This document shows positions 43,687 to 52,961 of a stretch of 64,000 nt of DNA, one piece after another. The notes below the pieces were generated by a model. The model did not search any database. It saw only the letters and a list, made by a program, of their open reading frames with translations, and had not been told where the DNA came from. This stretch comes from Methylocystis heyeri (GTDB lineage Bacteria > Pseudomonadota > Alphaproteobacteria > Rhizobiales > Beijerinckiaceae). The position numbers were made by a program, and so were the translations under genes. How positions within the stretch are numbered: position 1 is the first letter of the stretch; the number at the start of each line of letters is the position of its first letter. The stretch lies in the NCBI RefSeq assembly GCF_004802635.2, contig NZ_CP046052.1, positions 868,001 to 932,000 on the forward strand, read 5' to 3'.

Positions 43687-45066
43687 CTACTGCGCGCAGG
43701 CCCCGTGCTGGGCGCCGCCGAACACTTCCCTTGCCGATCTGGCGCATTGGAGCGTGAAGACCGCGCCGAAGCCCGAGCCGCCGTAGTTGGCGACGCCATA
43801 GATCGCGGAGCCGGAGCCGAAGCCGCGCGCATTGAATATCAGGCCGCCTTCCGGCCAGGAGCCGTCGGAGCCGCCGGTGAAGCGATACAGGATGTTCTCG
43901 GACCAGCTCAGGGCGGGCGCGACCGGCGGCACGAGCTCGAACAGAACGCCGCAGCCGCTGCCGCAGCCGGTTCCGCCGCCATAAAGGGTCGCGCCATAGA
44001 GCGAGCCGCCCATGAGCGCCAGGGGAGAGTGTGGGTTGACGCCGTCCTGGCCGCCCGAGAAGCTGTAGAGCGTCTCCTCCACCCATTGGATCGAGAGGGA
44101 AATGGGGGGCGTCAACGAATAGACGGCGCCCTTGCCATTCGCGCCTCCATCTGGGGTCGTCCCATAGAGGACGCCGGAGGCGTTATCCAGGACGAGACCG
44201 CTGTCGGGATGCGAGCCGTCGTTGCCGTTGAAGGCGTGAAGCACGGTCTCGCACCAGAGACTGGGGGATATAGGCGTGCAGTTGGAGCCGGCCGCGGTCA
44301 GCTTGAAGGCGACCCCGTTGCCGCCGCTGCCGCCGCCCGAAGCCGTGCCGTAGATCGCGCCGCCGGTGTCGACCATGAGCGTCGAAGCGGGACTGCCGCC
44401 ATCGGCGCCGCCGGTGAAATTGTAGAGCGTCGCGGCGGTCCATTGACTGCCCGGAGAACTCGGCGGGGTGAGCTTGTATATCGTGCCGCCCCCACCGGCC
44501 CCGCCGGAGACGGTGGAGCCGATCAGCGCCCCGGCGCCGTCGAATATGGGGGCGCCGTAAGGGGTGCTCCCCGTAGACTGGTCGAAGTCGTGAATCTTGG
44601 TGTAGCTCCACTGGGTCGAGGGCGGGACCGGCGGGGCCAGCTTGAAGGCGACGCCAATGCCCTTGGCGCCTCCCATCTCCGTCATGCCGTAGAGCGCGCC
44701 GCCAGCATCCCTCGCGAGCCCGGAGTTGGGGTTGTAGCCGGCGTCGGGGACCGTAATGGAGAAACTGTAGAGTGTGGTCTTGGTCCACCGGCTTTGTCCG
44801 AGCGCCGGCGGCGTCAGCTTGAACACCGTACCGCCGCCGTCGCCGCCGAAAGTGGTGGTCCCATAGAGCGCGCCTTTGCTGTCGGGCAGCAGCGTGACAA
44901 ATTCCGGCCTAGCCCCGTCGGCGCTCCCCGCGAAGCTGTAGATCGTCGCCTCGCTGAGCGGCGCCGGCGGCCAGGTCTGGGCCAGCGCGGGCACTGTCGC
45001 GCCGGCAATAAGGAGGGCGGCCAGAGACGGATGACTCGGTAGTCTGAAAGCGCTGCGAATGTTCAT
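43687..45066 (-). CDS. GloVer-repeat secreted protein, paralogue 6
   Basis: A 459-residue paralogue. N-terminus MNIRSAFRLPSHPSLAALLI with a signal ending TVPALAQ, closely matching paralogue 5. Seven repeats and the six cysteines are present (NCTPISPSLWCETVL; GTGCGSGCG; tail LQCARSAREVFGGAQHGAC). The 65-base gap to paralogue 5 is the shortest in the array. It is the last intact unit before the decayed end. Confidence 0.88.
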   Translation of the reverse strand: MNIRSAFRLPSHPSLAALLIAGATVPALAQTWPPAPLSEATIYSFAGSADGARPEFVTLLPDSKGALYGTTTFGGDGGGTVFKLTPPALGQSRWTKTTLYSFSITVPDAGYNPNSGLARDAGGALYGMTEMGGAKGIGVAFKLAPPVPPSTQWSYTKIHDFDQSTGSTPYGAPIFDGAGALIGSTVSGGAGGGGTIYKLTPPSSPGSQWTAATLYNFTGGADGGSPASTLMVDTGGAIYGTASGGGSGGNGVAFKLTAAGSNCTPISPSLWCETVLHAFNGNDGSHPDSGLVLDNASGVLYGTTPDGGANGKGAVYSLTPPISLSIQWVEETLYSFSGGQDGVNPHSPLALMGGSLYGATLYGGGTGCGSGCGVLFELVPPVAPALSWSENILYRFTGGSDGSWPEGGLIFNARGFGSGSAIYGVANYGGSGFGAVFTLQCARSAREVFGGAQHGACAQ

Positions 45067-45157
45067 CGATGGCTCCGGGAACTAAGCGAAATAATAGAAT
45101 TTGGGCTAGCCCAGCGCGGCGAAGGGCGCAAGCTCGGAAGGGGAACGCGAGAATCCG

Positions 45158-45292
45158 CTACTGCGCGCAGGCCGCGCGTTGCGCGCCGCCGAACACTTCC
45201 CTTGTCGCCTTGGCGCATTGCAGCGCGACGGCGATGACGAGCGACGCTAGCGACAGACAGGCATAAGGTCTGAAATTTCGCGGGATATTCAT
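45158..45292 (-). pseudogene. GloVer remnant 7: signal peptide joined to C-terminal tail
   Basis: A 44-codon frame that reads MNIPRNFRPYACLSLASLVI, then directly ALQCAKATREVFGGAQRAAC. The start, signal region and exact C-terminal tail of the family are kept, and all seven repeats are missing. This is most simply an internal deletion of a full paralogue. Fragments of a repeat (SARLVRDASGAFCGVALRQA) lie upstream at about 45340-45415. Whether the 44-residue product is made is unknown. Confidence 0.75.
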
Positions 45293-45518
45293 GCGCGTCC
45301 CCATTGAGCGTTCGAAACGCCGGGCCTCGGAATTGTCGGAACCGATCGTCGGCCTGACGCAAGGCCACGCCGCAGAACGCTCCACTCGCATCCCTTACGA
45401 GCCGAGCGGAGGAGCTGTTACCGAGAGGGCGCGGAAATAACTGCAAGGGAAGTTCCGACGCCGGCTCGAACGCCGCACAGTTTTTCAGGGAGGCGATCCC
45501 GGGCGGGGCCGCCCGGCG

Positions 45519-46077
45519 CTATCGCGCGCAGGCCGCGTGCTGGGCTCCGCCGAACACCTCCCGCGCCGCCTTGGCGCATTGCAGCGTGAAGACCGTGCCG
45601 AGGTTCGAACCGCCACAGCCGGTTCCTCCGCCCTTCAGAGCCGAGCCGTTGAGCGCGCCGCCCATCAGCGTCAGTGTGGAGGTGGGGTTTGCGGCGTCCT
45701 GGCCGCCGGCGAAGCTGTAAAGCACCGTCTCCAGCCATTGAGTCGAGGGCGGAGCGGGCGGCGTCAAAGAAAAGACTACGCCGTTGTCGTGCGCCCCCCT
45801 CTCTGGGTCGTCCCGTACAAGGTTCCGGAAGAATCCATCGTTAATCCAGAGATTGCCCCTGAGCCGTCGCTCCCGCCGAAGGCATGCAGCACAGTCTCGC
45901 ACCAGAGGTTTTGACCTCTGGGCGCGCAGTCGGAGCCCTGCGGCGTCAGTTTGAACACGACGCCTTGGCCGGCTCCTCCGGCCAGGGGCGTGCCGTAGAG
46001 CGCTACGGGGCGGCCGCTATAAGAAAAGAAACCAGTGACGGTGTGTTCAGATCTCTGAAAGCGTCGAGGATGTTCAT
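45519..46077 (-). pseudogene. GloVer remnant 8: truncated and frameshifted
   Basis: Starts like a paralogue (ATG 46077; MNILDAFRDLNTPSLVSFLI) but reaches TAG within about 25 codons. Recognisable family sequence continues in another frame (ALYGTPLAGGAGQGVVFKLT; NLWCETVLHAFGGSDGSG), then in a third (NGVVFSLTPPAPPSTQWLET; tail LQCAKAAREVFGGAQHAAC). At least one early deletion or nonsense change and one internal frameshift are present. About three repeats remain. It is the 5'-most unit of the array. Confidence 0.8.
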
Positions 46078-46248
46078 TCGGGGCTCCCGAAATAAAGTGC
46101 ATTTATGGCTGTACAGTTATCCCGGCGCCGAAAAGGGGCAAGCATCGAGAGGGCAGGGCTTCGCCGTTGAGGAACAGACAGCAATTCCGTATCTTGCTCG
46201 CCGGCGCGTTTATCCGCCTCCAGCCGAAAGGTCCATGGAGCAAGACAC

Positions 46249-47073
46249 ATGGCGATTTATAAAGCGGCAAATCTCATTGAAGTCTACAGAGCCAAATCGA
46301 AATCAAAGGATATAAACGAACTGACGGGCAGGACCGGGCGGCCGGACCTCACCCGCTTTGTGACAAGAAACATCATAGCCAAATTGCCCTTGAACGAGTC
46401 CTCCTGCGTCGTCGACGTCGGCTGCGGTCACGGCCTCCTGCTGCATTACGCCGCCGAGATGGGCGTCAATCCCTATAAGGGCAGACTGATCGGCATCCTG
46501 CCCACCAAAGAAGAGGTGTCGCGGGTCCGCGCCCATCTCCTCGACGATCCCGCGGTGCGGAGCGGCCTTATCTCGATCGAACTCGGAACCGCGGAAAGGA
46601 CGGGCCTCCCGGACGGCTTCGCCGATGTGGCGGTGTGCAACAGCGTGATACATGGCGCGGGGCGTTCGCTCGAAGACGCAAAAGCCGCGCTGGCGGAATT
46701 CAATCGGATATTGAAGCCGGGCTGCGTCTTATTTCTCGGCGAGCTTCCCGACTCCGATGAATTTGCGGGAAGAAACTGCGGAGATTCGATAACCGGCTGG
46801 CTTTTTTATGTTTTGAAGAATCAGGGGCTGGACGCCTTTTTGGCCAGGCTGAAACAGGTGGCTCTCGCGCTGGTCGGCGAAGAGCCGTTCGTCGTCGCTC
46901 CAAAGAAGCTTTTTTATAGCCCGCCGGGAGAGTTCATCGATTTGGCGAGGCAATTCGGTTTCGAACCCATCGAGCATTACAGGCATGTCGAGATACACCA
47001 GGATGCCGGGGAGGGCGAAAGCGCGACCCGTTGGGATTATCTTTTAAGAAAGATTTCCGCGGTTCAAAATTAG
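46249..47073 (+). CDS. Class I SAM-dependent methyltransferase
   Basis: A 274-residue methyltransferase. Motif I is VVDVGCGHGLLLHYA near residue 54, and the acidic and post-I motifs (GTAERTGLPDGFADVAVCNS; FNRILKPGCVLFLGELP) are clear. The substrate is unknown; position at the head of a polysaccharide-type cluster suggests sugar or lipid-carrier methylation. The ATG follows GGAGCAAGAC. Only 24 bases separate it from the glycosyltransferase gene, so they are probably co-transcribed. Confidence 0.88.
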   Translation: MAIYKAANLIEVYRAKSKSKDINELTGRTGRPDLTRFVTRNIIAKLPLNESSCVVDVGCGHGLLLHYAAEMGVNPYKGRLIGILPTKEEVSRVRAHLLDDPAVRSGLISIELGTAERTGLPDGFADVAVCNSVIHGAGRSLEDAKAALAEFNRILKPGCVLFLGELPDSDEFAGRNCGDSITGWLFYVLKNQGLDAFLARLKQVALALVGEEPFVVAPKKLFYSPPGEFIDLARQFGFEPIEHYRHVEIHQDAGEGESATRWDYLLRKISAVQN

Positions 47074-47097
47074 TTCGCCCTGCGCGTTGAGCTCGAG

Positions 47098-48030
47098 ATG
47101 AGAAACGAACCCCTGCTGACGATAGGCATTCCCAGTTACAACAGGCCGAAGAAGCTCGAGGAGCTTCTCGATCAGTTGTCCGCCGGGTTGGAAGCCGAAC
47201 GATTCAACGTGTTGCTGGTGGACGACGGCGATAATCCGCAGACCCTCGCGGTCGCAGCGAAATTCATGGAGCGTCCCGGTTTCTCCTATCTCAAGAATGA
47301 AACCAATATCGGCTACGCGCGATCCTTTTGCCGGCTGATACAGCAGTGCCCGAGCGAATATCTGCTGGCGACGGGCGACGACGATCTGGTTGAAACGGCC
47401 AATCTCGAGAGGATCGAAGCCGTCCTGCAGGAGAAACGCCCGGATTTCGCCTGTCCGATCTATTTGCTGGGCGGCCAGATCTATCGCGGCGTATCGGTCG
47501 ATAGAACGATCCTTCCGGCGGAATATATCCTGTGTTCAGGACACGCGCCCGGCCTGGTCTATCGCGCCGAGGCGTTCAGACCGCTGTTGCCCGTGCTGCA
47601 TAAGCGGGTGGAGCAGCGAAAATCGGATGCGTTCTGCTACCCGCAGGTGCTGTGCGCCATTGCGGCGCTCCTGCAAGAACGGCAAGCCGTTTTCCTCGGC
47701 GTCGCGAGCGCCTACGACAATGAGAGCTTGCCGAGCGATCTGACCGACAGCGGCGGCGGGCGCTACTGGGATTACGAGTCGAGGCTGCAGCAGTTCGCGG
47801 CTTTCGACGAGTTCATCGCAAATTTCCCTGCCGCGCATGAGTCGGCTCGCGCAGAGATGCTGCGCGCTCATCGCTCGAATTTTATCCATCGGGTCATTTT
47901 CGCCTGGAGCCAGAACGACCCTGCTTCGGAGGCGAGATTCGAACGCCTGATGATCAGAAATCAGATAGCGCGAAAGATGCCGCGGAAATTGAAGGAGCTG
48001 GTGAAAATGGCGCTTCGCTCGAATGCGTAA
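47098..48030 (+). CDS. Family 2 glycosyltransferase
   Basis: A 310-residue GT-A glycosyltransferase. It begins LLTIGIPSYNRPKKLEELLD; the nucleotide-sugar site is NVLLVDDGD and the metal-binding motif is LATGDDDLVET (Asp-Asp-Asp near residue 101). The C-terminal part is helical and lacks membrane spans, so it is cytosolic or peripheral. Sugar donor and acceptor are not predictable. It lies between two methyltransferase genes in the surface-glycan cluster. Confidence 0.88.
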   Translation: MRNEPLLTIGIPSYNRPKKLEELLDQLSAGLEAERFNVLLVDDGDNPQTLAVAAKFMERPGFSYLKNETNIGYARSFCRLIQQCPSEYLLATGDDDLVETANLERIEAVLQEKRPDFACPIYLLGGQIYRGVSVDRTILPAEYILCSGHAPGLVYRAEAFRPLLPVLHKRVEQRKSDAFCYPQVLCAIAALLQERQAVFLGVASAYDNESLPSDLTDSGGGRYWDYESRLQQFAAFDEFIANFPAAHESARAEMLRAHRSNFIHRVIFAWSQNDPASEARFERLMIRNQIARKMPRKLKELVKMALRSNA

Positions 48031-48272
48031 ACCGATCCGGTGCTGACGGGGAGGGTTTGCAATGCTGCGAGCTGCGTCATAGTGACGCCGACGCCCGCGG
48101 ATGCATGGCCGCCGGCCGTGGACTTTTCGAAAACCCGCCGGCGTCGGGAGTTGTTCTGGATGACGCCACGATCTGCGAAACGGTCGTTCTCTCCCTTCAG
48201 GCTTTCGCAACGGTTGGCGATGAGTTACGCAATTGCGCAATTCGCTGCTCGGCATCTTGAGGGCGTCGGTCG

Positions 48273-49085
48273 ATGAATCAGAGGCTAATCTATGACGTCG
48301 GCATGCATACGGGAGCCGATTGCGATTTCTATCTAAAAAAGGGATTCAATGTCGTCGGGATAGAAGCCAATCCGGCTCTCGTGGCGCATTGCGAAAAGCG
48401 GTTCGCGTCCGAGATCGAATCCGGGCGGTTGCAAATCGTCAACAGAGCTGTGAGCGAAGCACAGGGAACGATCGAGTTCTATATAGACGATGACAATCTC
48501 CTCTGGGGAACGGCGGAGCCCGAAGCCAGGCAAAGATTCCAGGAGATGGGGCACGCGCTGCGGGTTATCGAGGTCCAAGCGACCACGATGAAGGAGATAT
48601 TCGCCTCGTTTGGGGTTCCCTATTACATGAAGATCGACATTGAGGGTTACGATCATCTGTGCCTGCTGGGCCTGGAGGGGATATCCGGCAGGCCCAGACA
48701 TATTTCGGTAGAGGCCAGCGCCACCTCATTTGAGGCGACGCAGGCTCAGCTCGAATTGCTCAAGAGCTTCGGCTACACGAAATTCAAACGGGTTTTGCAG
48801 AATAACGTGCACAAGCAAAAATGCCCCACGCCTGCGCGCGAGGGGAAATATGTGCAGTATGAATTCGGGGCGAGCTGCAGCGGTCTGTTCGGAGAGGAAC
48901 TGCCCGGGCGGTGGCTCAGTTTCGACGAGGCGGTCAGAGCTTACAGGATATTCTACTGGAAGGTGGGCATGATCGGGCCTCATACCGGCGTCTTCAGGGC
49001 GGTAAAGAGCCGATTGGCCGGGCGCATACTCGGGCGGCTGTTTTACCCCGGCGGAGGTTGGTACGACACGCACGCCACTTACTGA
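48273..49085 (+). CDS. FkbM family methyltransferase
   Basis: A 270-residue FkbM-type O-methyltransferase. Motifs are LIYDVGMHTGADCDFYLKKG, VVGIEANPALVAHCE and YMKIDIEGYDHLCLLGLEG. FkbM enzymes often methylate sugars or small hydroxyl groups in exopolysaccharide and antibiotic loci. Start at 48273 after TTGAGGGCG. The 240-base gap upstream holds no supported gene. Part of the plus-strand glycan cluster. Confidence 0.9.
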   Translation: MNQRLIYDVGMHTGADCDFYLKKGFNVVGIEANPALVAHCEKRFASEIESGRLQIVNRAVSEAQGTIEFYIDDDNLLWGTAEPEARQRFQEMGHALRVIEVQATTMKEIFASFGVPYYMKIDIEGYDHLCLLGLEGISGRPRHISVEASATSFEATQAQLELLKSFGYTKFKRVLQNNVHKQKCPTPAREGKYVQYEFGASCSGLFGEELPGRWLSFDEAVRAYRIFYWKVGMIGPHTGVFRAVKSRLAGRILGRLFYPGGGWYDTHATY

Positions 49086-49184
49086 CGACTTCGGGACGAT
49101 GCGGGACGGCCAGAAACGCAGCTATAGACAAGAGCTTATTCCGCTCATATTTTTCTTCGGGCAGCTGGTTTTTCGTGGGGACCG

Positions 49185-49994
49185 ATGCAAAGAATCCGTG
49201 GCGCGCTCCGTTTTTTCGTTCCATTTCGTCACTTCGTGGAGTCCTGCCTGGGGCGGCGGCTTCCTTTGCCTTCGTTCGCTGTTTCGCCGCCGCGCATGCC
49301 GGCGTTCGCCGCGAAAGGCGACGAGGATTTTCAGTCCGCTTATCGGGGGCGTTCGGCGGAAATTTTCTTCGCGAACGACGGCCCCGTGATTTACAAATGG
49401 CCACACTATTTTGCGGTCTATGATCAGTTGCTCGGGCCGTTGGTCGGCACGGAAGTCAGAATGCTCGAAATCGGCGTGTGCAAGGGAGGCTCGCTCAAGC
49501 TCTGGCGAGAGTTCTTTGGACCAAGAGCGGTGATCTTCGGCATAGATATCGATCGCCGCTGCGCGGCCTTCGACGGCCAGTTCGCCAGCGTGCGGATCGG
49601 CTCTCAGGACGATTCCGATTTCCTTCGGAAAGTCGTCGCTGAAATGGGCGGATTGGATGTCGTGCTGGACGACGGGTCGCACGTAGCGAGTCACCAGCGC
49701 GCCAGTTTCAATGCGCTGTTTCCTCTCCTCAGTGAAGGCGGGCTTTATATCATCGAGGATATGCACACCGCCTATTGGGCCGAATATGAAGGCGGCTTGA
49801 GGAAACAGGGCACGGCAGTCGAGTTTCTCAAGGAGAAAATCGACGAGATGCACAGGCATTACCGCAATCCGGAGTTGAACAGGCCCGAGTCCATGCCGGA
49901 GATAGAAAGCGTGCAATTTTTCGATTCAATTGCGGTGGTTCGAAAGCGCAAGCAACTGCCGAGGTTTCATATGCCTCGTCCATCGCCGCAATGA
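49185..49994 (+). CDS. Methyltransf_24-type SAM-dependent methyltransferase
   Basis: A 269-residue methyltransferase related to macrocin/mycinamicin-type sugar O-methyltransferases. Motif I is MLEIGVCKGGSLKLWREFF, followed by IFGIDIDRRCAAFDGQ, VVLDDGSHVASHQRASF and LYIIEDMHTAYW (acidic metal-binding residues in IDID, LDDGSH and IED). It likely methylates a sugar hydroxyl. The N-terminal 40 residues are basic and may be shorter than annotated. Third methyltransferase in the cluster. Confidence 0.85.
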   Translation: MQRIRGALRFFVPFRHFVESCLGRRLPLPSFAVSPPRMPAFAAKGDEDFQSAYRGRSAEIFFANDGPVIYKWPHYFAVYDQLLGPLVGTEVRMLEIGVCKGGSLKLWREFFGPRAVIFGIDIDRRCAAFDGQFASVRIGSQDDSDFLRKVVAEMGGLDVVLDDGSHVASHQRASFNALFPLLSEGGLYIIEDMHTAYWAEYEGGLRKQGTAVEFLKEKIDEMHRHYRNPELNRPESMPEIESVQFFDSIAVVRKRKQLPRFHMPRPSPQ

Positions 49995-50147
49995 CCGGTT
50001 TGCGAGTGCGCGGGTTGGTTCCTGCCGCGGCGTTATATCATGCGACGATTTGTCCGGGCTGAACATTGCTCTATGCCGTTCATAATTCATGCTTATTTGT
50101 CTTGCCGCGTTTACCCTGTCTGCCGTTACGAAACAGGTGCGGGCTTT

Positions 50148-50747
50148 ATGCTGCTCTCAAAAATGAGAATCCCGAGGCTGTGGGGCGCGGTTCTGCTCAT
50201 ATGTCTCACATGCGCAGGGTGCGATACGACTTCGAACCTGGGCCCGCTTTCGCCCGAGGAACTGGATGCGCTCAACAAATCCGTGGAAGCGTCTCCCACT
50301 TTGCAGGCGGGCGAAAAAATTCGGATCACCGTTTTCGGGGAAGATCGTCTTTCCGGCGAATATGAGATCGATCCGGCCGGTTATGTGTCGCTTCCCTTGG
50401 CCGGCAACGTAAAGGCGTCGGGCTTGAGCAAGCCGCAGCTCGAACAAGCGCTCGCCAAAAAATTTCGCAGCGAATATCTGCGTGATCCCAAAGTCACGGT
50501 CGACGTGGCGAGCTTTCGGCCCTTTTTCATATTCGGCGAAGTCGCAAGGCCCGGAAAATATCCGTTCGAGAGTGGGCTCAACGCAATAACTGCAACGACT
50601 CTGGCCGGCGGCTCGACCTACCGCGCGAGTCGCACGAAAATCCTGATCCAGCACTCAGGCGAGGCGGGGTTTCACGAATATTCGCTGGCGCCGAATGTTC
50701 CGGTGCTCCCCGGCGATCTGATCAAAGTGCCCGAACGGTTTTTTTAG
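50148..50747 (+). CDS. Wza/KpsD-type polysaccharide export lipoprotein, short form
   Basis: A 199-residue exported lipoprotein. Signal peptide and lipobox LTCAGC (Cys near residue 24), then the poly-export domain (TLQAGEKIRITVFGEDRLSG, YEIDPAGYVSLPLAGNVKAS) and one SLBB-like segment (FFIFGEVARPGKYPFESGL). It is about half the length of full Wza and lacks the C-terminal helical barrel, as is common for short export proteins in alphaproteobacteria (ExoF/GumB-like), which work with a separate outer-membrane component. The beta-barrel encoded at 53009 is a candidate. Start 50148 chosen over an upstream in-frame ATG at 50040 because the lipobox then sits at a normal place. Confidence 0.88.
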   Translation: MLLSKMRIPRLWGAVLLICLTCAGCDTTSNLGPLSPEELDALNKSVEASPTLQAGEKIRITVFGEDRLSGEYEIDPAGYVSLPLAGNVKASGLSKPQLEQALAKKFRSEYLRDPKVTVDVASFRPFFIFGEVARPGKYPFESGLNAITATTLAGGSTYRASRTKILIQHSGEAGFHEYSLAPNVPVLPGDLIKVPERFF

Positions 50748-50901
50748 CTGTTGATCCGATCGCGCCTTGTGCTGGGATGAACTTCCAGAGAGGCGGAAGG
50801 TTTCATGCGAAGGATGCAGGCCTTGTCGGCGCCCGAGGGCCGAGCCGCAACTCGTCTCGCGAATGGAGGCGGAGCCCTGAAAGCGATAGGATGTCGTAGC
50901 G

Positions 50902-52851
50902 ATGCTATCGAATTCGCAATTGAAAAATCGCCCCGAAATTAACGGTCTCCGCGCCCTCGCAGTGTTGGCCGTCATTCTCTTTCACGCTGGTTTCAGCCCC
51001 TTTAGAGGCGGCTACGTCGGCGTCGACGTATTCTTCGTCATCAGCGGTTACCTCATCACTTCCATCATCGTGAAGGACGTCGAAGCGGGCAGCTTCAGCT
51101 TCTGGGACTTCTATGAGCGACGCGCGAGGCGTATCTTGCCTGCGTTGTTTCTCGTCATTCTCTGCTGCATCCCTTTCGCGCGGCTTTGGATGATGCCGAT
51201 GGAGTTGAAAGCCTTTTCCGCAAGCGTCGTCTGGGTCTGCCTTTTCGTATCAAATATACTTTTCTGGCGTCAGAGCGGCTACTTCGACGAAGCCGCGGAG
51301 CTGAAGCCTTTACTGCACACATGGAGCCTCGCGGTCGAAGAGCAATTCTACATCGTTTTCCCTGTTGCGGTCCTTTTCATGTGGCGCTTCGGTCGCAACA
51401 GAGTGAAATTGTCGATCGCGATCGTCGCTGTCGCAAGCCTCGCGCTAAGCGAATATATGTCTCGAAGCCATCCTTCAGTTGATTTTTTTTGGCTTCCGAC
51501 ACGAACCTGGGAGCTAATGGCGGGAGCGCTGTGTTCTTTCGTCACGCCGAAGGCTGGCGCCATCCGAGACAATTTTCTGTCAGGCGTCGGCCTTGCCGCT
51601 ATTGCGACGTCGGTTCTTATTTTCAACAAGACAACGCCTGTCCCCTCTCTCATCACGCTCCTGCCTGTACTGGGGACGAGTCTAATCATACTGTTTGCAA
51701 GAGAGGAGACGTTCATCTGCTCAATGCTTTCGTCGGGTCCGCTGGTCGCTGTCGGCCTCATGAGTTACAGCGCCTATTTGTGGCACCAACCCTTGTTCGC
51801 CTTCGCTCGCCTTCGCTCTCTGAAAGAGCCGTCGCCACAGTTGATGATTTTGCTTTCCTGCATGTCCATCATGCTCGCATATCTCAGCTGGCGCTTCGTA
51901 GAGACGCCCTTGCGCAGAAAGGGAGCCATGCCGCTCCCAAGCGGCAAAATAGCGTTCTCCGCGCTGGGTTTGTCGGCCGTGCTTCTCGTGACGCTAAGCT
52001 GGTGGAGCAGCAATAATATCGCTTTTCCGAAAGGATTGGAGGCCCTTCAGGACCGCATAAGGGTGAATTACGGACTGAGCGAGGATTGCGAAGGCGATAT
52101 GAATGGTTCACGGAATTGCCGAACCAGTGAGGCGCCTGAGGTTTTATTGTGGGGCGATTCGTTCTCAATGCATCTCGCCGATGGAATAAGAGCGTCGGCC
52201 GCCGAAGTATCCTTGATTCAACTGACGCAGTCTGTCTGCGGCCCATTTATCGGCATCGCGCCTACCAGCGCGAGTTATCCTGTCGCCTGGGCGAAAAAAT
52301 GCATGGCGTTCAACGACCATGTCATCGAATTCATCAAGCATACGAAGTCCCTCAAATATGTGATCATGAGTTCGCCATTCTCACAATTTGTCGATGACGA
52401 CTCTTACGTCGTCGTTCGTGATGGATCGGTGGTTCTTGGAAAAGAAGTCGCGTTAGAGTCATTCAGAAGCACCCTTGATACGCTGATGAAGCTCGGCGTG
52501 ACGCCGGTTGTCTTTGCGCCCCCTCCAAGTCCCGGGTTCAACGCCGGCATGTGTTTGGTGAAGGCGAATATATATGAGGCGCCACCGCAGACTTGCTCGT
52601 TCACGCTGGTGGAGGCGATCGAACGTCAGCGGTCCGTGCGTGATTTCCTCCATGAAATTTCAAAGAACTATAAAGTAGTGTGGCTGGACGAGGCGATGTG
52701 CAGGGGAGGCGACTGTTTCGCCAGCCGAAGCAACACGTTCATATATCGGGACTCCGCACACCTGTCTCATGAAGGCAGCGCCCTGCTTGGAACAGAAATG
52801 AATTTTTATGGGCTGCTGGCCAGCGCGGCCGGAAACAGGATGGCTGAATAG
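50902..52851 (+). CDS. Acyltransferase-3 / SGNH O-acetylase
   Basis: A 649-residue OafA/YrhL-type protein. The N-terminal half has about ten membrane spans and the family motifs INGLRALAVLAVILFHAGF (catalytic His) and GVDVFFVISGYLI. Next come RRARRILPAL and HTWSLAVEEQFY. The C-terminal half is a periplasmic SGNH hydrolase-like domain with the GDS nucleophile (LLWGDSFSMHLADG near residue 417) and the DxxH pair (YRDSAHLSHEG near 618). It would acetylate a surface glycan. Codon use is a little less GC-rich than neighbours, which may reflect transfer. It sits between the export lipoprotein and the barrel gene. Confidence 0.9.
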   Translation: MLSNSQLKNRPEINGLRALAVLAVILFHAGFSPFRGGYVGVDVFFVISGYLITSIIVKDVEAGSFSFWDFYERRARRILPALFLVILCCIPFARLWMMPMELKAFSASVVWVCLFVSNILFWRQSGYFDEAAELKPLLHTWSLAVEEQFYIVFPVAVLFMWRFGRNRVKLSIAIVAVASLALSEYMSRSHPSVDFFWLPTRTWELMAGALCSFVTPKAGAIRDNFLSGVGLAAIATSVLIFNKTTPVPSLITLLPVLGTSLIILFAREETFICSMLSSGPLVAVGLMSYSAYLWHQPLFAFARLRSLKEPSPQLMILLSCMSIMLAYLSWRFVETPLRRKGAMPLPSGKIAFSALGLSAVLLVTLSWWSSNNIAFPKGLEALQDRIRVNYGLSEDCEGDMNGSRNCRTSEAPEVLLWGDSFSMHLADGIRASAAEVSLIQLTQSVCGPFIGIAPTSASYPVAWAKKCMAFNDHVIEFIKHTKSLKYVIMSSPFSQFVDDDSYVVVRDGSVVLGKEVALESFRSTLDTLMKLGVTPVVFAPPPSPGFNAGMCLVKANIYEAPPQTCSFTLVEAIERQRSVRDFLHEISKNYKVVWLDEAMCRGGDCFASRSNTFIYRDSAHLSHEGSALLGTEMNFYGLLASAAGNRMAE

Positions 52852-52961
52852 GCTGGCCGGCGTACGGCCGGTTTTGCGCGCAGCCCGGAGTGCGAACAGC
52901 CAAAATGTCGCAGCAAAGGCGTCTCGCTTCTATATTGCCACATGTCTGAGGATTGGGGATT

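Noticed and set aside
35512-45066. DNA minisatellite or recombination artefact as an explanation for the repeats
   Set aside because: The repeats are coding, in frame, diverged at the DNA level, and each unit has its own start, signal peptide and stop.
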